NCBI GenBank assembly: GCA_037974665.1
Contig: CM075771.1
Coordinates: 34,704,425-34,768,424, forward strand
Length of the DNA: 64,000 bases
From: Ehretia macrophylla
Lineage: Eukaryota > Streptophyta > Magnoliopsida > Boraginales > Ehretiaceae
Reading direction: 5' to 3'
In this document: piece after piece, positions 37,101 through 49,706 of the stretch
Layout of the letters: each line of letters begins with the position of its first letter
How positions within the stretch are numbered: position 1 is the first letter of the stretch
Translations under genes and position numbers: made by a program
Notes under the pieces: model-generated
What the model was told of the DNA's origin: nothing
Seen by the model: only the letters and a program-made list of their open reading frames with translations
The model's database searches: none

Positions 37101-40100
37101 ATTCTAGTTCAAATTATATTCAAACAAAATAGTGATTTGAGAGAGATTTAATAGTAATAAATTGTTCAAATTATTTAATCATAATTGTATATAATTAAAT
37201 GAATAATTCAACATTGTTAAATCTCTCTCATAAACTGAATGAATAATTCAGCATTATTAGATCTCTCTCAAAATATAATTCGATATAAAATGATTCAAGT
37301 TCGTTTGAGTTTCCTTCAAAAGTTAGGTAAAGTAATCGGGTAGTGACTTGTTATAACCAAAGGTCTCAAGTTCAAATCTATACCATCTATCTCTTCACAA
37401 ATATTACCTAACCCTCACTTGACCTAGAGCATGCTTTATTTACTTATCATTTGGTTAACCTAGAGCATGCGTTCGGGTGTACCGTTGCACCACTGGATAT
37501 ATAACATTTAAGTGGATCCAATATTATTCTTCCTAATGTAAATTTATCGTCATTAAAAAAATAATATTTGAATTGTATGAGAATGTTTGAGATTCAATCC
37601 GATGAAAGAAAATTACATCTAACTTTTCTAATAAACTAATCAACTACTTTATTAGCAGTAATACCGATATGCTTACAACTTGACCTTCAAAGAAGTTACA
37701 AGCAACAACAATCTTTTAGGGCAATCAAAATCATTAGCAACAATTGCAACTAGACACGAGCATCATACCATTGTAAATTTGTAATTTTTATGCAGTCATG
37801 AGTCAACCAACTCAACAAACATTCTTACATCATGAATCATTGTTTAAAATGGACACTCCAATCCCAGTTTTTTGTCCTCTGAGTCAATGGATGTACCCCC
37901 AATATTTTTTAGGGTCTGACACACAAATAAAAAAAAAAAAATGTTGATATGACAAAAGATAAAAATAGAGGCTTCTTGGATGGTTCCTAACATCAAAAAA
38001 AAATTGCCAACTTGTACTTGTGAGATGACCATTGTGGCCTATCTTCTCATATTCTATGTTAAAATGAGTTGGCAAATGATATCAAAGTCTAAAAGATGCA
38101 TGTTTGCTTATTCATACGGTGCTTGGTTGTCAAATTAAAACCCCAATCAGCTGAGCTACACGTGGTTAGAGGAATAAGTTTTTTTTTTTTTTCATATGTT
38201 GTATTTTGTTTTTGTTTTTCTTTTATTTGAGGTCCGGGCTCCACGGGTGTGGAAAATATATAATCGATAATTTTTTTATTTTTTTTTATACCAAAAGGTG
38301 ATCTTATATACTAACAAGAAAATCTCGAATAGTTCAAAGTTCATCGATAATGGAATTTATGTGAAATTACTATTTTGTAATTAACATGTAACAAACTTCG
38401 CAAAACTAACACTGATAATGAAAAGCATACCGTAAATCTCGAATAGTTCAAAGTTCATCGATAATGGAATTTATGTGAGATTACTATTTTGTAATTAGCA
38501 TGTAACAAACTTCGCAAAACTAACATTGATAATGAAAAACATACCGTAAAATATATATTCGGTCTGTAATGATTTTTAGTGAAGCAATTTGTTATGGGAA
38601 TATAATGGTTGTTTCCTTTAATGATGAACATATAATGCATGTTTGCTTTAGCTACTAATCTCCACGCTAATTAGAACAAACTCATGTCACTTGAATTGCA
38701 TCGATGATGCTTCCGGCCCTGGCTTCACTATAGTTACTCACCGGCCAAGAATGGGGGGAGGGGGGAAGGCAAGGTGTTGAAATGATACGTAACGAAATAA
38801 GTAGAGAGTGTATTATAAATAAGAAAAATTAGTGTATATATATATCTGTGTGTGTTTATGTCAGTGTAGGTATACTATTCCACAACAATAATAACTAAAT
38901 TGCCGCAACTACATTTGGGAGGGTCTTTCAAAAAAACGTTTATCTTTGTATAGTTCAACTTTTATCAAATGTCTCAAAGGAATGTTGTATGATTTATCTA
39001 TCATGTAAATTTATCTCAATTTTCTCAATTTAACATTAACAGATTTCTTTGGCTATTCAAAAAGTATTTGAAATCACGTCTACAACTACAAGAAAAATTG
39101 ATCTTCTCATAACGTTATTATGAACAAGATTTAATAGTAGTGAATTGATAAAACAAATATGATGAAATGATTTCGACATTTTACATCTGTTGAAACTTGC
39201 TTAAAACGTAATAACGTTGTAAGGGTATAAAAACTAACCAGAAAACCATTAATTTAACTGCAACTCTGAGGAATAAGTTAGTTGGGTAAGTGTTAACTAG
39301 AATGCTTCAGAGTTAAGTCAGTAACCAAATTTACACTATTCGTGCGGTTGTAGTGTTGCTATCACTTGTCAGAATGGCATCAATTTCATTAACCAAATTT
39401 CTGTTGATATTTTGTTGAGTCTGTGTCAAACATGGTTGAGATGTCCCCACTTCGCAGCCAACTGAATTTCCCCTATAAGTTGGGCCCTCCATAGTAAAGA
39501 TCTCTAGTTGAAGGAACTTTTCATTCCATTCTTGTAATAATTTTTTATTTTTTTTTATTTTTTATCTTGCCTCATTATAATACTAGTCTATTTTATGAAA
39601 AAATTAGGAGAACAATATTGTCATTCTCACCTGACTAACCTCATTGCATCCTTCACCTCTTATCATATGATTAATATGAAATATCCACTCCATTGGTTGA
39701 AGCTTATACTTTTTTGCTAATTTGGTTGAAGCTTATACTTGTGCATTTGATTAACTAAATTCTTATTGGATACAAGCATTATAGGAGATTCGTTAATGTT
39801 TGGGGTTTCAATTAATCAAAAAGTTAATTTCTTTCAGATTAGGTCTTCTACCGGATTGACCTAAATTATGCTTCTACAAGACAAAATCATGTGGTCCGTG
39901 ATTTAATATCCTGATATGAGTTGAAAGACTTTTTAGAAGAAATTTCTTTTTCATATTAAAAGGAAAAAAAGAAACCATAATATTTGGCACTTGAGCCCTT
40001 ATAAATATATATTGGAGTTTTGAGTAGCTATTTAAGCCCAACGAGCCATGTTTGATCTTTCAAATTCTCGATCCCAGGCCAAGGCCTGTTTTCTTCTTAG

Positions 40101-40781
40101 GTAAACAGAACACTAGTGTCTTCTCTCGTCTCATTGCTTAGGAGCAAAATTTCGTGTTTTGTTTTTCATCAAACCTCCAAATCCCAATCCGCTTTCGCTA
40201 GCCCATCGGAAGTTGTTAAGTAGGAATGGATGCCGCTACCCCAGCCCGGATCCACCGATACTTTTAAAAAAAAAAGGAAATTAATAAATAAAAGTGAACC
40301 ATAATTGGGTACCACAAATAGTCTCAAGTATGGCAAGACGTATAATTTGATGAATCTTATTCATTTATCACCTCTTATGTTAAAACCTAATTGGTATACT
40401 TAACAAAAATTATTTTGTTTTTCCCTCTTCTTTCAACACACCCATTGAGCACCATAAAAGGTGATAAAGGAGAGTGATATATAGTAACGTGCATATAAAA
40501 ATTGTCATCTCACATTTAAGGAATTGATGAAAGATTAATATGAAAGCTTGGCCAAATAATCTCTACTACATTAGTAAGTATCAGATACACATGAAAACTA
40601 CAAGTATTTGCTACCACCCTCTACAATCCACCACGCTTAATGTTCTCTCTTTTTCACCATAGATATCATCAGGCTACAAACAAAGCATAAACCAGGCTTT
40701 GGAAGCTCTACAATGTATATTCTTATAAAGAGATCGGGAAAAATGAATGGATAGAAAACCTCAAAGCAATGAGCAATCCAT
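34161..40781. other. Large intergenic region, no gene seen
   Basis: About 6.6 kb of AT-rich sequence without an exon, RNA gene or intact element that I can recognise. It holds a tandem duplication at 38321-38548 (listed separately) and a short repeated block (GAATAATTCA-CATT-TTA-ATCTCTCTCA) near 37201-37272. It separates two minus-strand genes. The 3' UTR of the PEPPER-type gene must lie at its right edge. Confidence 0.55.
38321..38548. repeat. 114-bp tandem duplication
   Basis: AATCTCGAATAGTTCAAAG at 38321 recurs at 38435, and similarity continues through AATGGAATTTATGTGA and AACTTCGCAAAACTAACA to CATACCGTAAA. The two units differ by only a few bases, so the event is fairly recent. It is non-coding. 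Confidence 0.85.
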
Positions 40782-43700
40782 TCACAGCCTGAAGCTACTG
40801 TATCCTCCTACACCAGATGATCCATACCCTCCTCCGTAGGATTGTCCGGTAAACGAAGATGACGAGTAGGAGCTACCACCTAGCTGAGAATACGACGGCC
40901 TCCCTCCCGACTCCAACTTGCCATAGCTGCTCGGAAAGGAATCTTTATGCCCACTTATAAAGTCCTGCATAGAACATGATAACTTGATTGTCACTCTTCA
41001 CGAGCGTGATAAGGTTTGCTTTTTTAGTTATATACCGTTTTGGCAGTAGCTTAAGGTGTACTTGTAACGTAATACCGTCTAAAGGGAAAAGAAAGGCAAT
41101 AACCTGAATCAGTTGCTGAGCTGTTTGAACTTGTGAAGAATTCCCTTTGATCTCCACAGTAATTTCATCTCGTAGGCCTCCACTCTCTTGCACAGTGAGT
41201 ATCGCACCGCTAGTACGACGAATGTATGCAATATTCGTCCCTCCAGCCCCAATAATATCCTCCGCATAGGTAAGTGGTATTTGCATTGTTTGTGAAACCT
41301 GATTAAAGGAAGTCAAAGATTAAAATTGACACCCAAGATCCAATAGATCAATATATATTCCAACAAGGCGCAGATGTGTACAAATATTAACAAGTTGACA
41401 AGGAAATAAATGCATGCATATGGACACGCACACGCACACGCACACGCACACGCATATGCAGACGGTCTCTCAATCATATCAACTATTCTCTTAGGCATCT
41501 GCTTTCTCTAATTCTCTTCATCCCTTTATATTACCCTACGAAAAGTTTTCAAGGAAAATCAAAACCTGTACATCCCTACATATTTCAGATTTAATATGAA
41601 TCACCTTATCTATAACACAACAGAATTAGAAATGAAGCAAATTGAAGACAACGAAGATAATTTTTGCAGCAACTGTTGGCCAACAATTCTTAGCAGCAAC
41701 TCTCTATTCCATTCAAATTTGGCAGTCTCTAAAGTTTCTATCAATGACAAAGAAGATCAAACATAAACTTAATACTCTTAATAGCAATCCATCTGCAAAC
41801 AGAATGTTCTAGTATAATTGCAGATGAGATTTGTCCATCTCCAGCATAAACCACGAAGACTGAAGAAATTTTTTCTAAATTTCAGTCCTCAAGAACAAAT
41901 ATGTGGGAAGCAGCTCTTTATCTGCCCCACCCCTTCTCTCTACAACCCAAAGTATATCTGAAGTTGTTTATCTCCTAAAAGTTTTTGGCTGGGAGCTGTT
42001 TTTCGCATTGCTAAAGATTTCCACATGAATTAAGACTATATGAAGCCTTTACAATGAATCAGGAACCCAGTTGATCAAACCCTCATACCTGAGTTACTAT
42101 AGGCCCACCAGCACGACCAATACCTGAAGATCGAAAACCAGAAAGTCCAGGATCTTGTCCATACAAAGAAATTCCAGAATAAGGTTGTGGTTCCAGGTGG
42201 CTTTCACGGTCCAAATATAAATTGTCTCTTTTCATTGAAAGAGGATATTCAGTTGCAAGTCCACTCTTTTGAGTAGTATGCAACAATGTCCTGTCGGACC
42301 AAGGCTCCACTGGGCGTTCCTGGGTGACTGGTGTATTGTACTGCAGAAGGAAAGGTCAAAACAATATTACTAACACTGCAGTGATCGTTAATCTCCAAAA
42401 TAAGCAGAGGTCGAACTTACACCCCTCTCAAAAAGAGGAAGAACACTGTGATCCACCAGGAACTTTCTCAGGTGCCCTACCACAGCTTCCAGAGCCCTAA
42501 GAACCTTAAGAGCTTCTCCTTGCAACTCCACAATCCGCTCATCTGAATTGGCATAGATCGGCATTTCATCTGCAAGACACACAGTAGATATCATAAATTC
42601 AGAGGCTTAGACCATGAAAATGAATCTGGTACCAATAAATACGAAAAAGAGGAGGTGTAGATGACAAAAACAAAACCTGCAGAAGAACAACGTATAACTA
42701 AGAAACAAAAACTAGATGATACTGATCACAGTACTTTACTTTGCCTAGAGCACATGAATTTGTATTCACAGTTTGTATTTGGATAGAGTTCATAGATGTG
42801 TTTCAAAGGTGGAAGTGTAGCTCAAAAAACAACCAAATGCATTGCCTAGCACCTTACCAGAATACTCTTTACTAGTACACAAGTCAACAGTTATGCAGTA
42901 ACCAACTACATGTGCATATACCTACGCCTCCTATTATGTGGACATCAGTGTGGTTCATGAAATGGGTACTACTGAGATATCTTACACTTCTTCAGGTCAC
43001 CCCACAAAAGTATTTTGAAAAACTACCAACCCACTAATGGTCCTTTATAAATATATGAAGTTTTTGGAGACAATACAAGTAACTTAACATGATTTTAAAG
43101 TCCAAAAAGAAATGGTAGTGTAGAAAATTGCTAAATGGGTTAACTTCTACTGAATTATTTAAACAGATGAATCTAACATGTCAAATAGCTATGTTCTGTA
43201 TTCCTGACCAATCATTCAAATTACAATTCACCTAGGCAATTAGCGATCCCTGGTAACCACAGTAAGCATATATGCATGTATGTGTTAACAAAATCAAGAT
43301 TATAGTTACTCATCAAAGAATTGCATTGACTTACTGAGGTATAACTTCTATAATGTGTTCTTCTCTTGATGGAATCTACTTTATAGCTCAGACATCTATG
43401 ATGTCTTCAGCAGTTGTCCACAGTCCATCCATGCATTTCCTACATCTATTTACTTTTGTTTCACCTTCTTCTTGGATATATCTAATGAAGATGCAATAGA
43501 CAGTTTCTTGACCTATGGAACCTAAGCAAATATTAATTACTTTCTCAACTTTCTATGAAGATATTTCATCTATAATGGGACTTGGTAATATCAATAAGCT
43601 CCGACCATCCCACTACTTTTGTTTTCCTTCTTTTTCCATAGAATCCCATCACTCCTATGAATTGCAAACACAAAAAATGAAACACGCCACTCTACTATAG

Positions 43701-46700
43701 GCATCACAGCCCATGGAAAATCTTGAGGATAAATGCAACTTATGAAATCATACCATTTGAAAGTACACGGACAGAAGCTCCAGTACTCTCCTGAATAGAC
43801 TTGATTAAAGAGCCTTGTTTTCCTATTAAATTAATGGCTTGTGTTGATGCCACCAGCAATCTGATTGAACAGTGAGCACCTGTGGCAGCTCCAGATGCTT
43901 TACTATCATCTTCACCCTCAGGTAATCCAGTGACACGTTTGAACACTCTTATTGTAGCATCCATTGCAGGGGATAACGGTGCATCTGGTTCTTCTTTCCC
44001 AGTAATAAGCACCTACGGCACCAAAAGATATATAATTGTTTGGTGGTGATTGAAATTAAATGGCTAAAAGGAAAGACGCACACCAGGACAAATCATAATA
44101 GCAAGCAATTGCAACAAGATTACCACTATCAAAAATAGACAACCACAAAGAATTAGATGAAAAACAATACTCTTTCATAGTTTGATCAACTGATACCGAG
44201 CCATGACATTAAACAAAAGGCACAATTTGCTCATGATGAAAGTCAATAAAAAAGTGTTCTGAATGGAAGTGTTAAGCAATGATCAAAGTGAGGGCAAAGG
44301 ATGTCTGTACGAGTTAAACAAAGTCCTATGATTTCTTAAACTAATATTCTTCGAAACTAGTTATAAGAGGAATAGTGGTTTTCATCTTTATGAAGAAGAG
44401 GGGGAAAGAGAGAGAATACTAACATTAGTCATGCCTTATCTATAATAGAGTCATATATATATATATATATATATATTTCAGTTTTTTTAAAGGAAAGGAG
44501 GGAGAGGTAATGATCTTCAAGTACATTAAGGCATAAAAACTTTCAGAAAACTCAACAGCACCACCAAATATCTTCCTGAAGTCCAAATCAAAAGAAAGAG
44601 AGAGATAAATAGAGAGAGAGAGAGAGAAGAAAACTGCATAATTGCTTTCTTTTAAACAGTAAGTAGCTATACTTAATACAGCAATTTGGTCCAATAAAAT
44701 TATCAGCCAATTATAATTTAGCCATGTCATCAAATGAACCTCAAAGATAACCTAGGAATCTCAATGATACTAAAAGTATAACAAGCAATCAAATAGATTC
44801 ATTTTCAATTAAAAGAAACAAGGTAAAAGGAAAAAATCTCTTCATTTAGGAGGGAAGGAAATAGTCACTCAAAAGTCAAGAATATGTAGATTAATCAGTT
44901 TTAAGTTGTTGAAGATAATAAATAATATAATAAACCCCTCTCTAACAGCTTAAACTTTTAGATGAGGTGGTCACTTAACATAAGCAATCCAAGGGCAAAA
45001 CTGCAATACGTCTACTAAATTATGAGCAAATCATATGACTAATGACCTCCGCTAGAATTTCTTATGCATTGGAAGACTGCAAGATGATACCAGAATCTCA
45101 AAGGTAAATAATTCTAGGACAGCAATAATCCACACACTCAGTATGGTGCATTTCAGCATCTCCAGAAGATGCACTCACAGCTCATTTATTGTGATAAATC
45201 AACCATGAAGCTCCAGTTATCTGAATCCTAGGCATACATCTCTTGAGAAGGAGAACAGGTTCAATTCTATCTTCCCACAAATATTCTCTTTGAATGCCAC
45301 AAAAACCTGGTCTCAGGCACTTTTTTTAGTGAAGAACTTATATAACACTTAGGTAACATTAGCACAAGTCGATAAGATACCAAATGACTGTCAATAACTG
45401 CCTCCTATTTGCCCAATTTCCCAAAGCTCCCTCCTTTAGCCTAATTGATCTAAAATCAACCAATTTAATGATAATAGGTATGCAGCACAGTTCTTTTTCC
45501 ATGTTCATCCAAGACAAAACAAAACCAACCAATTGCCAAGCCATCTCAAATAAATTTTACCATAGCCACACCCATCATTCGGGGGGAGGCAAGACACTGC
45601 AAGGTGGGTAGTTTATCTAGGGCGGATGCCTCTCTCTTCCTCCGACTTCTTTACCCACTTCCGATCAGCACATCCAGCTCTCGGTAATTCATTCGGAAGC
45701 TTTGAACCTATGAGATGATCCTAACACAGTATACAAGACTCGTGATTCAAGCAATCCAATCTTCCGTGATTAAGGCAGAAGCCCTCCAAAATGGTAGTAC
45801 AAAAATAGGTGATCAAAAGATCTAATTATTATAGTACCATGATTAATCACTACACTGCTAATCAGACATTAGATGAAAGATTTTAAGTTATTCCCCGATG
45901 TTTCTACGAAATTAAGTCAGTATCGACAAAAGATTTCTTACTATGTAACATCTTCAGTATTGGTGACCGCCCACCAATATTCTTTTTTGATCCCAAAACG
46001 AGGCATGTTGAAATCAGTTAAGAAGTTCAGTATGGTTTATTATGTGCAGAAAGAGCAGCTCGGTAATGGAGATAGAGTACATTCAGTACAGCAAGATAGA
46101 CCAACTAGTTTCAGAACTGTCAATGCAATTGTTATTTGGAGTTGCCTCTTTGATGGACAGATCAGGTTCTGAGCCACCAAGCATAAAGTGAGTACTTGTT
46201 TCTCAGCATAATAATGAGGTCCCTTATACCATAACCTTTCTATTTTTTCCTATTTATCAGCCAGGTATTACTACTAGTTGCCCCCAGTTAAATAACCCAA
46301 AACCCGGCAGCTCCTCTCATCCAGAAAACTCAGCCCTGAGCTCAAATTACAATTCTTCTCCTCACTACCAAATCACAAGCACCACTAAAGGAAGAAGAAT
46401 TATGCCCGAGAGCGTAAAAGCATGGACATAAAAGGAGGAATTGACATTTCCATAAAAGATTAATCCAATAAAAAAAAATCTGCAGAACATTTTTCATCGA
46501 ACTTACAAATAGACCTAAAAATGCACATGTAGGATTCACAAACACATGTCACGGCGAAAAAGAAACCTCCGAAGCAACAAAAATACTAATGAGAGCACAT
46601 TCATTGTCGCATTTCAAACACATCATTATCATTGTCATTAAATTTGCTATTTATTATACTGCTCAAGCAAAACAAAACCCTAGCGGAATTATCAAATCAA

Positions 46701-47217
46701 TAATTCAAAAAAAAAAAAAGAAGAGAAAATTTAGAAACCCCAGAATTCAAAAACCCTAGAGATTGAGAAGTCTTACAATGCGATCAGGAGAGCTGATAGG
46801 GCCATCTAGAACGCGAATTCGGGCGCGTGTCTCCTCACACATCTTCTTAATAAGATCTCCTTTACGCCCTATAATACTCCCTACTTTCAACACCGGCACC
46901 ACCAGCCTGAACACACAGTTCCCCGGCCATCCCGGCCACTTCGCCTTCGTCTCATTCGCTGCTGTCCGAGCTGCTGCTTCCGTAATAACCACTCCTGCTG
47001 CTACCTCTGCCGCTGCATCAGCTGATTGAGCATCTTTTTCCTTCTCCGCTGCCTCCATCTCTGTCTCCGCCTGTACCTCCTCCGCTTCCGACTTTACTGC
47101 GGTGCTTTCAGTTTCCTCCGCAGCGGCGGCAGCGGCGGTGGTGGTGGGAGCTTCGGTTTGTATGTTTGTTACGGGGGATTTTGTTGAGCCGTTTTCTGTT
47201 GGCTCGGTTGAGGCCAT
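40782..47217 (-). CDS. PEP: Triple-KH RNA-binding protein, PEPPER-type, 6 exons
   Basis: On the minus strand the exons are 47217-46777, 44012-43754, 42569-42421, 42340-42089, 41298-41104 and 40964-40782. They join in frame into 492 residues, almost the length of Arabidopsis PEPPER. An acidic, alanine- and glutamate-rich N-terminus (about 1-90) precedes [11 protein letters not shown] and KH1 (GRKG, 117-120). KH2 has GKQG (211-214) and KH3 has GAGG (384-387) followed by TNIAYIRR. The tail is rich in Gly, Ser and Tyr, ending GGYSSFRL. In Arabidopsis PEPPER acts in the nucleus on RNA of developmental genes, opposing FLK at FLC and affecting pistil form; that role is inferred here. The ATG at 47217 is the first in frame. 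Intron 1 is 2.8 kb. A copia element lies 213 bp upstream of the ATG. Confidence 0.94.
41426..41457. repeat. (CACACG)n microsatellite in PEP intron 4
   Basis: Several near-perfect units of CACGCA/CACACG stand in the intron between exons 4 and 5. On the minus strand they give an open but meaningless frame of alternating Ala and Cys. There is no functional evidence. Confidence 0.8.
45581..45640 (+). other. Short stretch resembling organelle large-subunit rRNA
   Basis: Inside PEP intron 1, the words AAGACACTG, AGGTGGGTAGTTTATCT and AGGGCGGATGCCTC follow in the order of the conserved 23S rRNA segment that usually reads GGTGGGTAGTTTGACTGGGGCGG. The match fades after about 45635. The surrounding few hundred bases (to about 46180) are less AT-rich than the rest of the intron. 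This may be an old organelle-derived insertion, but the match is short and from memory. Confidence 0.35.
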
Positions 47218-47331
47218 TATTGTGATTTTGAGTGTGTGTAGTGTGTGTGTTTTTAGGGTAAGGGTTGAGGTTTTAAGCTGAGGAGGTGGAGAAGAAAGGA
47301 GCTGTTGATTCAACTATTAAAGGGGATCTTT

Positions 47332-47380
47332 CGGTGCTTATATGTGATGTGTGCGAGTAAAGGTCTGTTAGCACGTGACA
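47332..47380 (-). promoter_or_regulatory. Core promoter candidates of PEP
   Basis: On the minus strand, CATATAAG (47337-47344) lies 120 bases before the ATG and is a plausible TATA box. A perfect palindromic CACGTG G-box stands at 47372-47377, followed by a second ACGT core near 47384. These lie between the gene and the copia LTR that starts at 47431, so the insertion left the proximal promoter in place. Confidence 0.5.
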
Positions 47381-47430
47381 TGCACGTACACCAAAAAAAC
47401 CAAGAGGGAAAAGAAAAATAAAGATATCAC

Positions 47431-47751
47431 TGTTATAAAAATATGATATTATAAATATTCATCATTATGTATTTATTAAGGTGAATAAATTTATTTATAA
47501 GATTATTAAGTAAGTGAAAAATTACTACCATTGAATAGTCAAAATATGCTTATAGGATTCTTGTATAGTAAATATTATTTTATGTTTATAGATTGTGATG
47601 TAATGTTGATGTCATTAAAGAGATGGAAAATTTTATAAATAGAGGAAGTTTGTAAGATGAAAATTACACTTGAAAAAATTAACAATCTTCCTCTCAAATT
47701 CTCTCTTGTTTTAGTACTATTTTCTATATATTTAAGTTTTAGTTTATAATA
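47431..47751 (+). repeat. 5' LTR of the copia element
   Basis: It starts TGTTATAAAAATATGATATT. By alignment with the 3' LTR it ends at TTTATAATA, where the terminal CA has mutated. It contains CTATAAATAG-like sequence (TTATAAATAGAGG near 47632), a likely TATA box for the element. Confidence 0.88.
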
Positions 47752-48447
47752 CGTTATCAGCAAAAAACTCTGCAAAAGTAGCAAAGAACAAAGTATCCAA
47801 CCACTTTATTATCAAAGGTACATATAATTCTTCTCTTTTTCAATTACATTTTGATTATATGTCATAGATTAATTAATATATTATAATCATATATTTGGTG
47901 AAGTTTAACTTCTCTAAAAGTATAAATAACTAGACTTTGGATATGAAAATTTGATGTTTAATCAAATGAACTTTTGCTCGGACTTGAAATTTTTGGACAT
48001 AAAATTATGTTACTCAAACGAATGCCAGATTGATCTTTGGACTTAATTACCGTTGCTCACAAGGATGTTGAAACTGTTATTGAATTAAAATTTTCATTTA
48101 TCAAAATAATATAATAATTGTTTTCGGTTTAATTATAACTTATTACTAACTTTTCTAACTATATCCTAACATTGACTATATCCTAACATTTATTTATATC
48201 TAACTTATCACTGACTTTTCTAACAATTCTAACATTATTTATGTCTAACTATTTTAGTATTGAGCATTTTATATTATTATACAATTCTTATATCCATCAT
48301 TTATATTGTGTCAATTTTAATCGTTTTGCTTAATTTCATAGTCTCCTACTAGGAGTTAGTTTATTAGCCACATTTTTTTGTATAAGATCTAACATCTTTA
48401 TAAGCTTTTATTAACTAAAGTTTATTTAATATCTTTTAGTATCACAC

Positions 48448-49491
48448 ATGGCAAATATTGCAAAGCTTGAATTTGTTGCCCTTTATATATCGGGCAATAA
48501 CTACCTTTCATGAATTTTGGATGCTGACATACATTTACAAGCGAAGGGACTAGAAAAAACCATCATTGAAGGAAACGAAGAGTCCCTGCAAGACAAAGCA
48601 AAGGCGATGATATTCCTTCGCCATCATTTATATGAGTCTCTAAAATCATAATATCTCACGGTAAAAGATCCATATAAGTTATGGACAAATCTGAAAGAAA
48701 TATATGATCATCATAAAACAGTGACTTTGTCAAAGCTCCGTTATCAATGGATGCATTTATGGTTGCAAGATTTCCCTACAGTGCGTGTGTATAATTCAGC
48801 AATATTTAAGATTACTACGCAGCTGAAAATGTGTAGTGAAAATATCACTGCCGAATATATGTTAGAAAAAACATATTCAACATTTCACACTACAAATGTG
48901 ATCTTACAACAACAATATAGAGAGCGTGGCTTTAAAAAGTATTATGAACTGATTGCATGTCTCATGTTAGCAGAACAAAATAATGAACTATTACTGGCAA
49001 ATCACCAAGCACGACCAGCTGAGGCAGCACCGTTACCTGAGGTGAATGATATAGAAAATAATAATAATGGTCATGGTAGGGGTCGAGGCCATGGTCGTGG
49101 CCGTGGCCGTGGACGCGGTCGTGGACAGGGCCACAGACGTAATCATGGTAATAGTTGGTATCGTGATGGCCCAAAAGGTTTTAATTTCAAGAGGCCAGAA
49201 AATAATGAAAAATGGAGTAGCTTCCAAAAGAAACCATCCCGAGATGATATATGTTTTAGATGTGGCATGACAGGCCATTGGGGGAAAAATTACCGAACAG
49301 CAAAGTATCTTGTGGAGCTTTATAAAGCCTATAAAGACTCAAAAGGAAAAGGAAAAATTGCCGAGCACCATGATCAACGCAACAATACCTACCTTGACTC
49401 CTCAGATTCTTTGAAGATGCCTGTTGGGATATTGAGCATCCAATTGGTGAGGGAAATGCTTCCATGGATTCACTTGACTAATATCTCTTAA
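48448..49491 (+). pseudogene. Copia gag with two stops and a damaged zinc knuckle
   Basis: The frame opens at MANIAKLEF and continues through a UBN2-type Gag domain. TGA at 48511-48513 and TAA at 48649-48651 interrupt it. A long Gly-Arg-His tract (GRGRGHGRGRGRGRG, about 49080-49130) precedes the zinc knuckle, read as CFRCGMTGHWGKNY. The last cysteine of the CX2CX4HX4C motif is tyrosine (codon 49291-49293). Intact Gag would package element RNA; this copy would fail on several counts. Confidence 0.88.
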
Positions 49492-49706
49492 AAGGAGACA
49501 GAGAATATGTTATCATCTTTCATGCATTTCGGATTTGATGTGTTTTTTTTTGTGAATGTTGTCTTTAAATTTGAAGGTAACGTTTAATGAGTGTGTAGTA
49601 TACAAATGTTGTATGATTTGAGTATAAGATATTATATCAGTTATAAAATATCTATGAATCTAGTTTATGTCTAATTGTTTATTTTGGAAGCATTTCTTAC
49701 AATACA

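Noticed and set aside
45873..46172. A 99-codon plus-strand open frame in PEP intron 1
   Set aside because: No recognisable domain and no supporting splice or codon evidence; kept only as part of the possible organelle-insert observation.
47218..47313. Upstream in-frame extension of the PEP protein
   Set aside because: It has no ATG; the open frame begins with TTG, and family N-termini start at the ATG at 47217.
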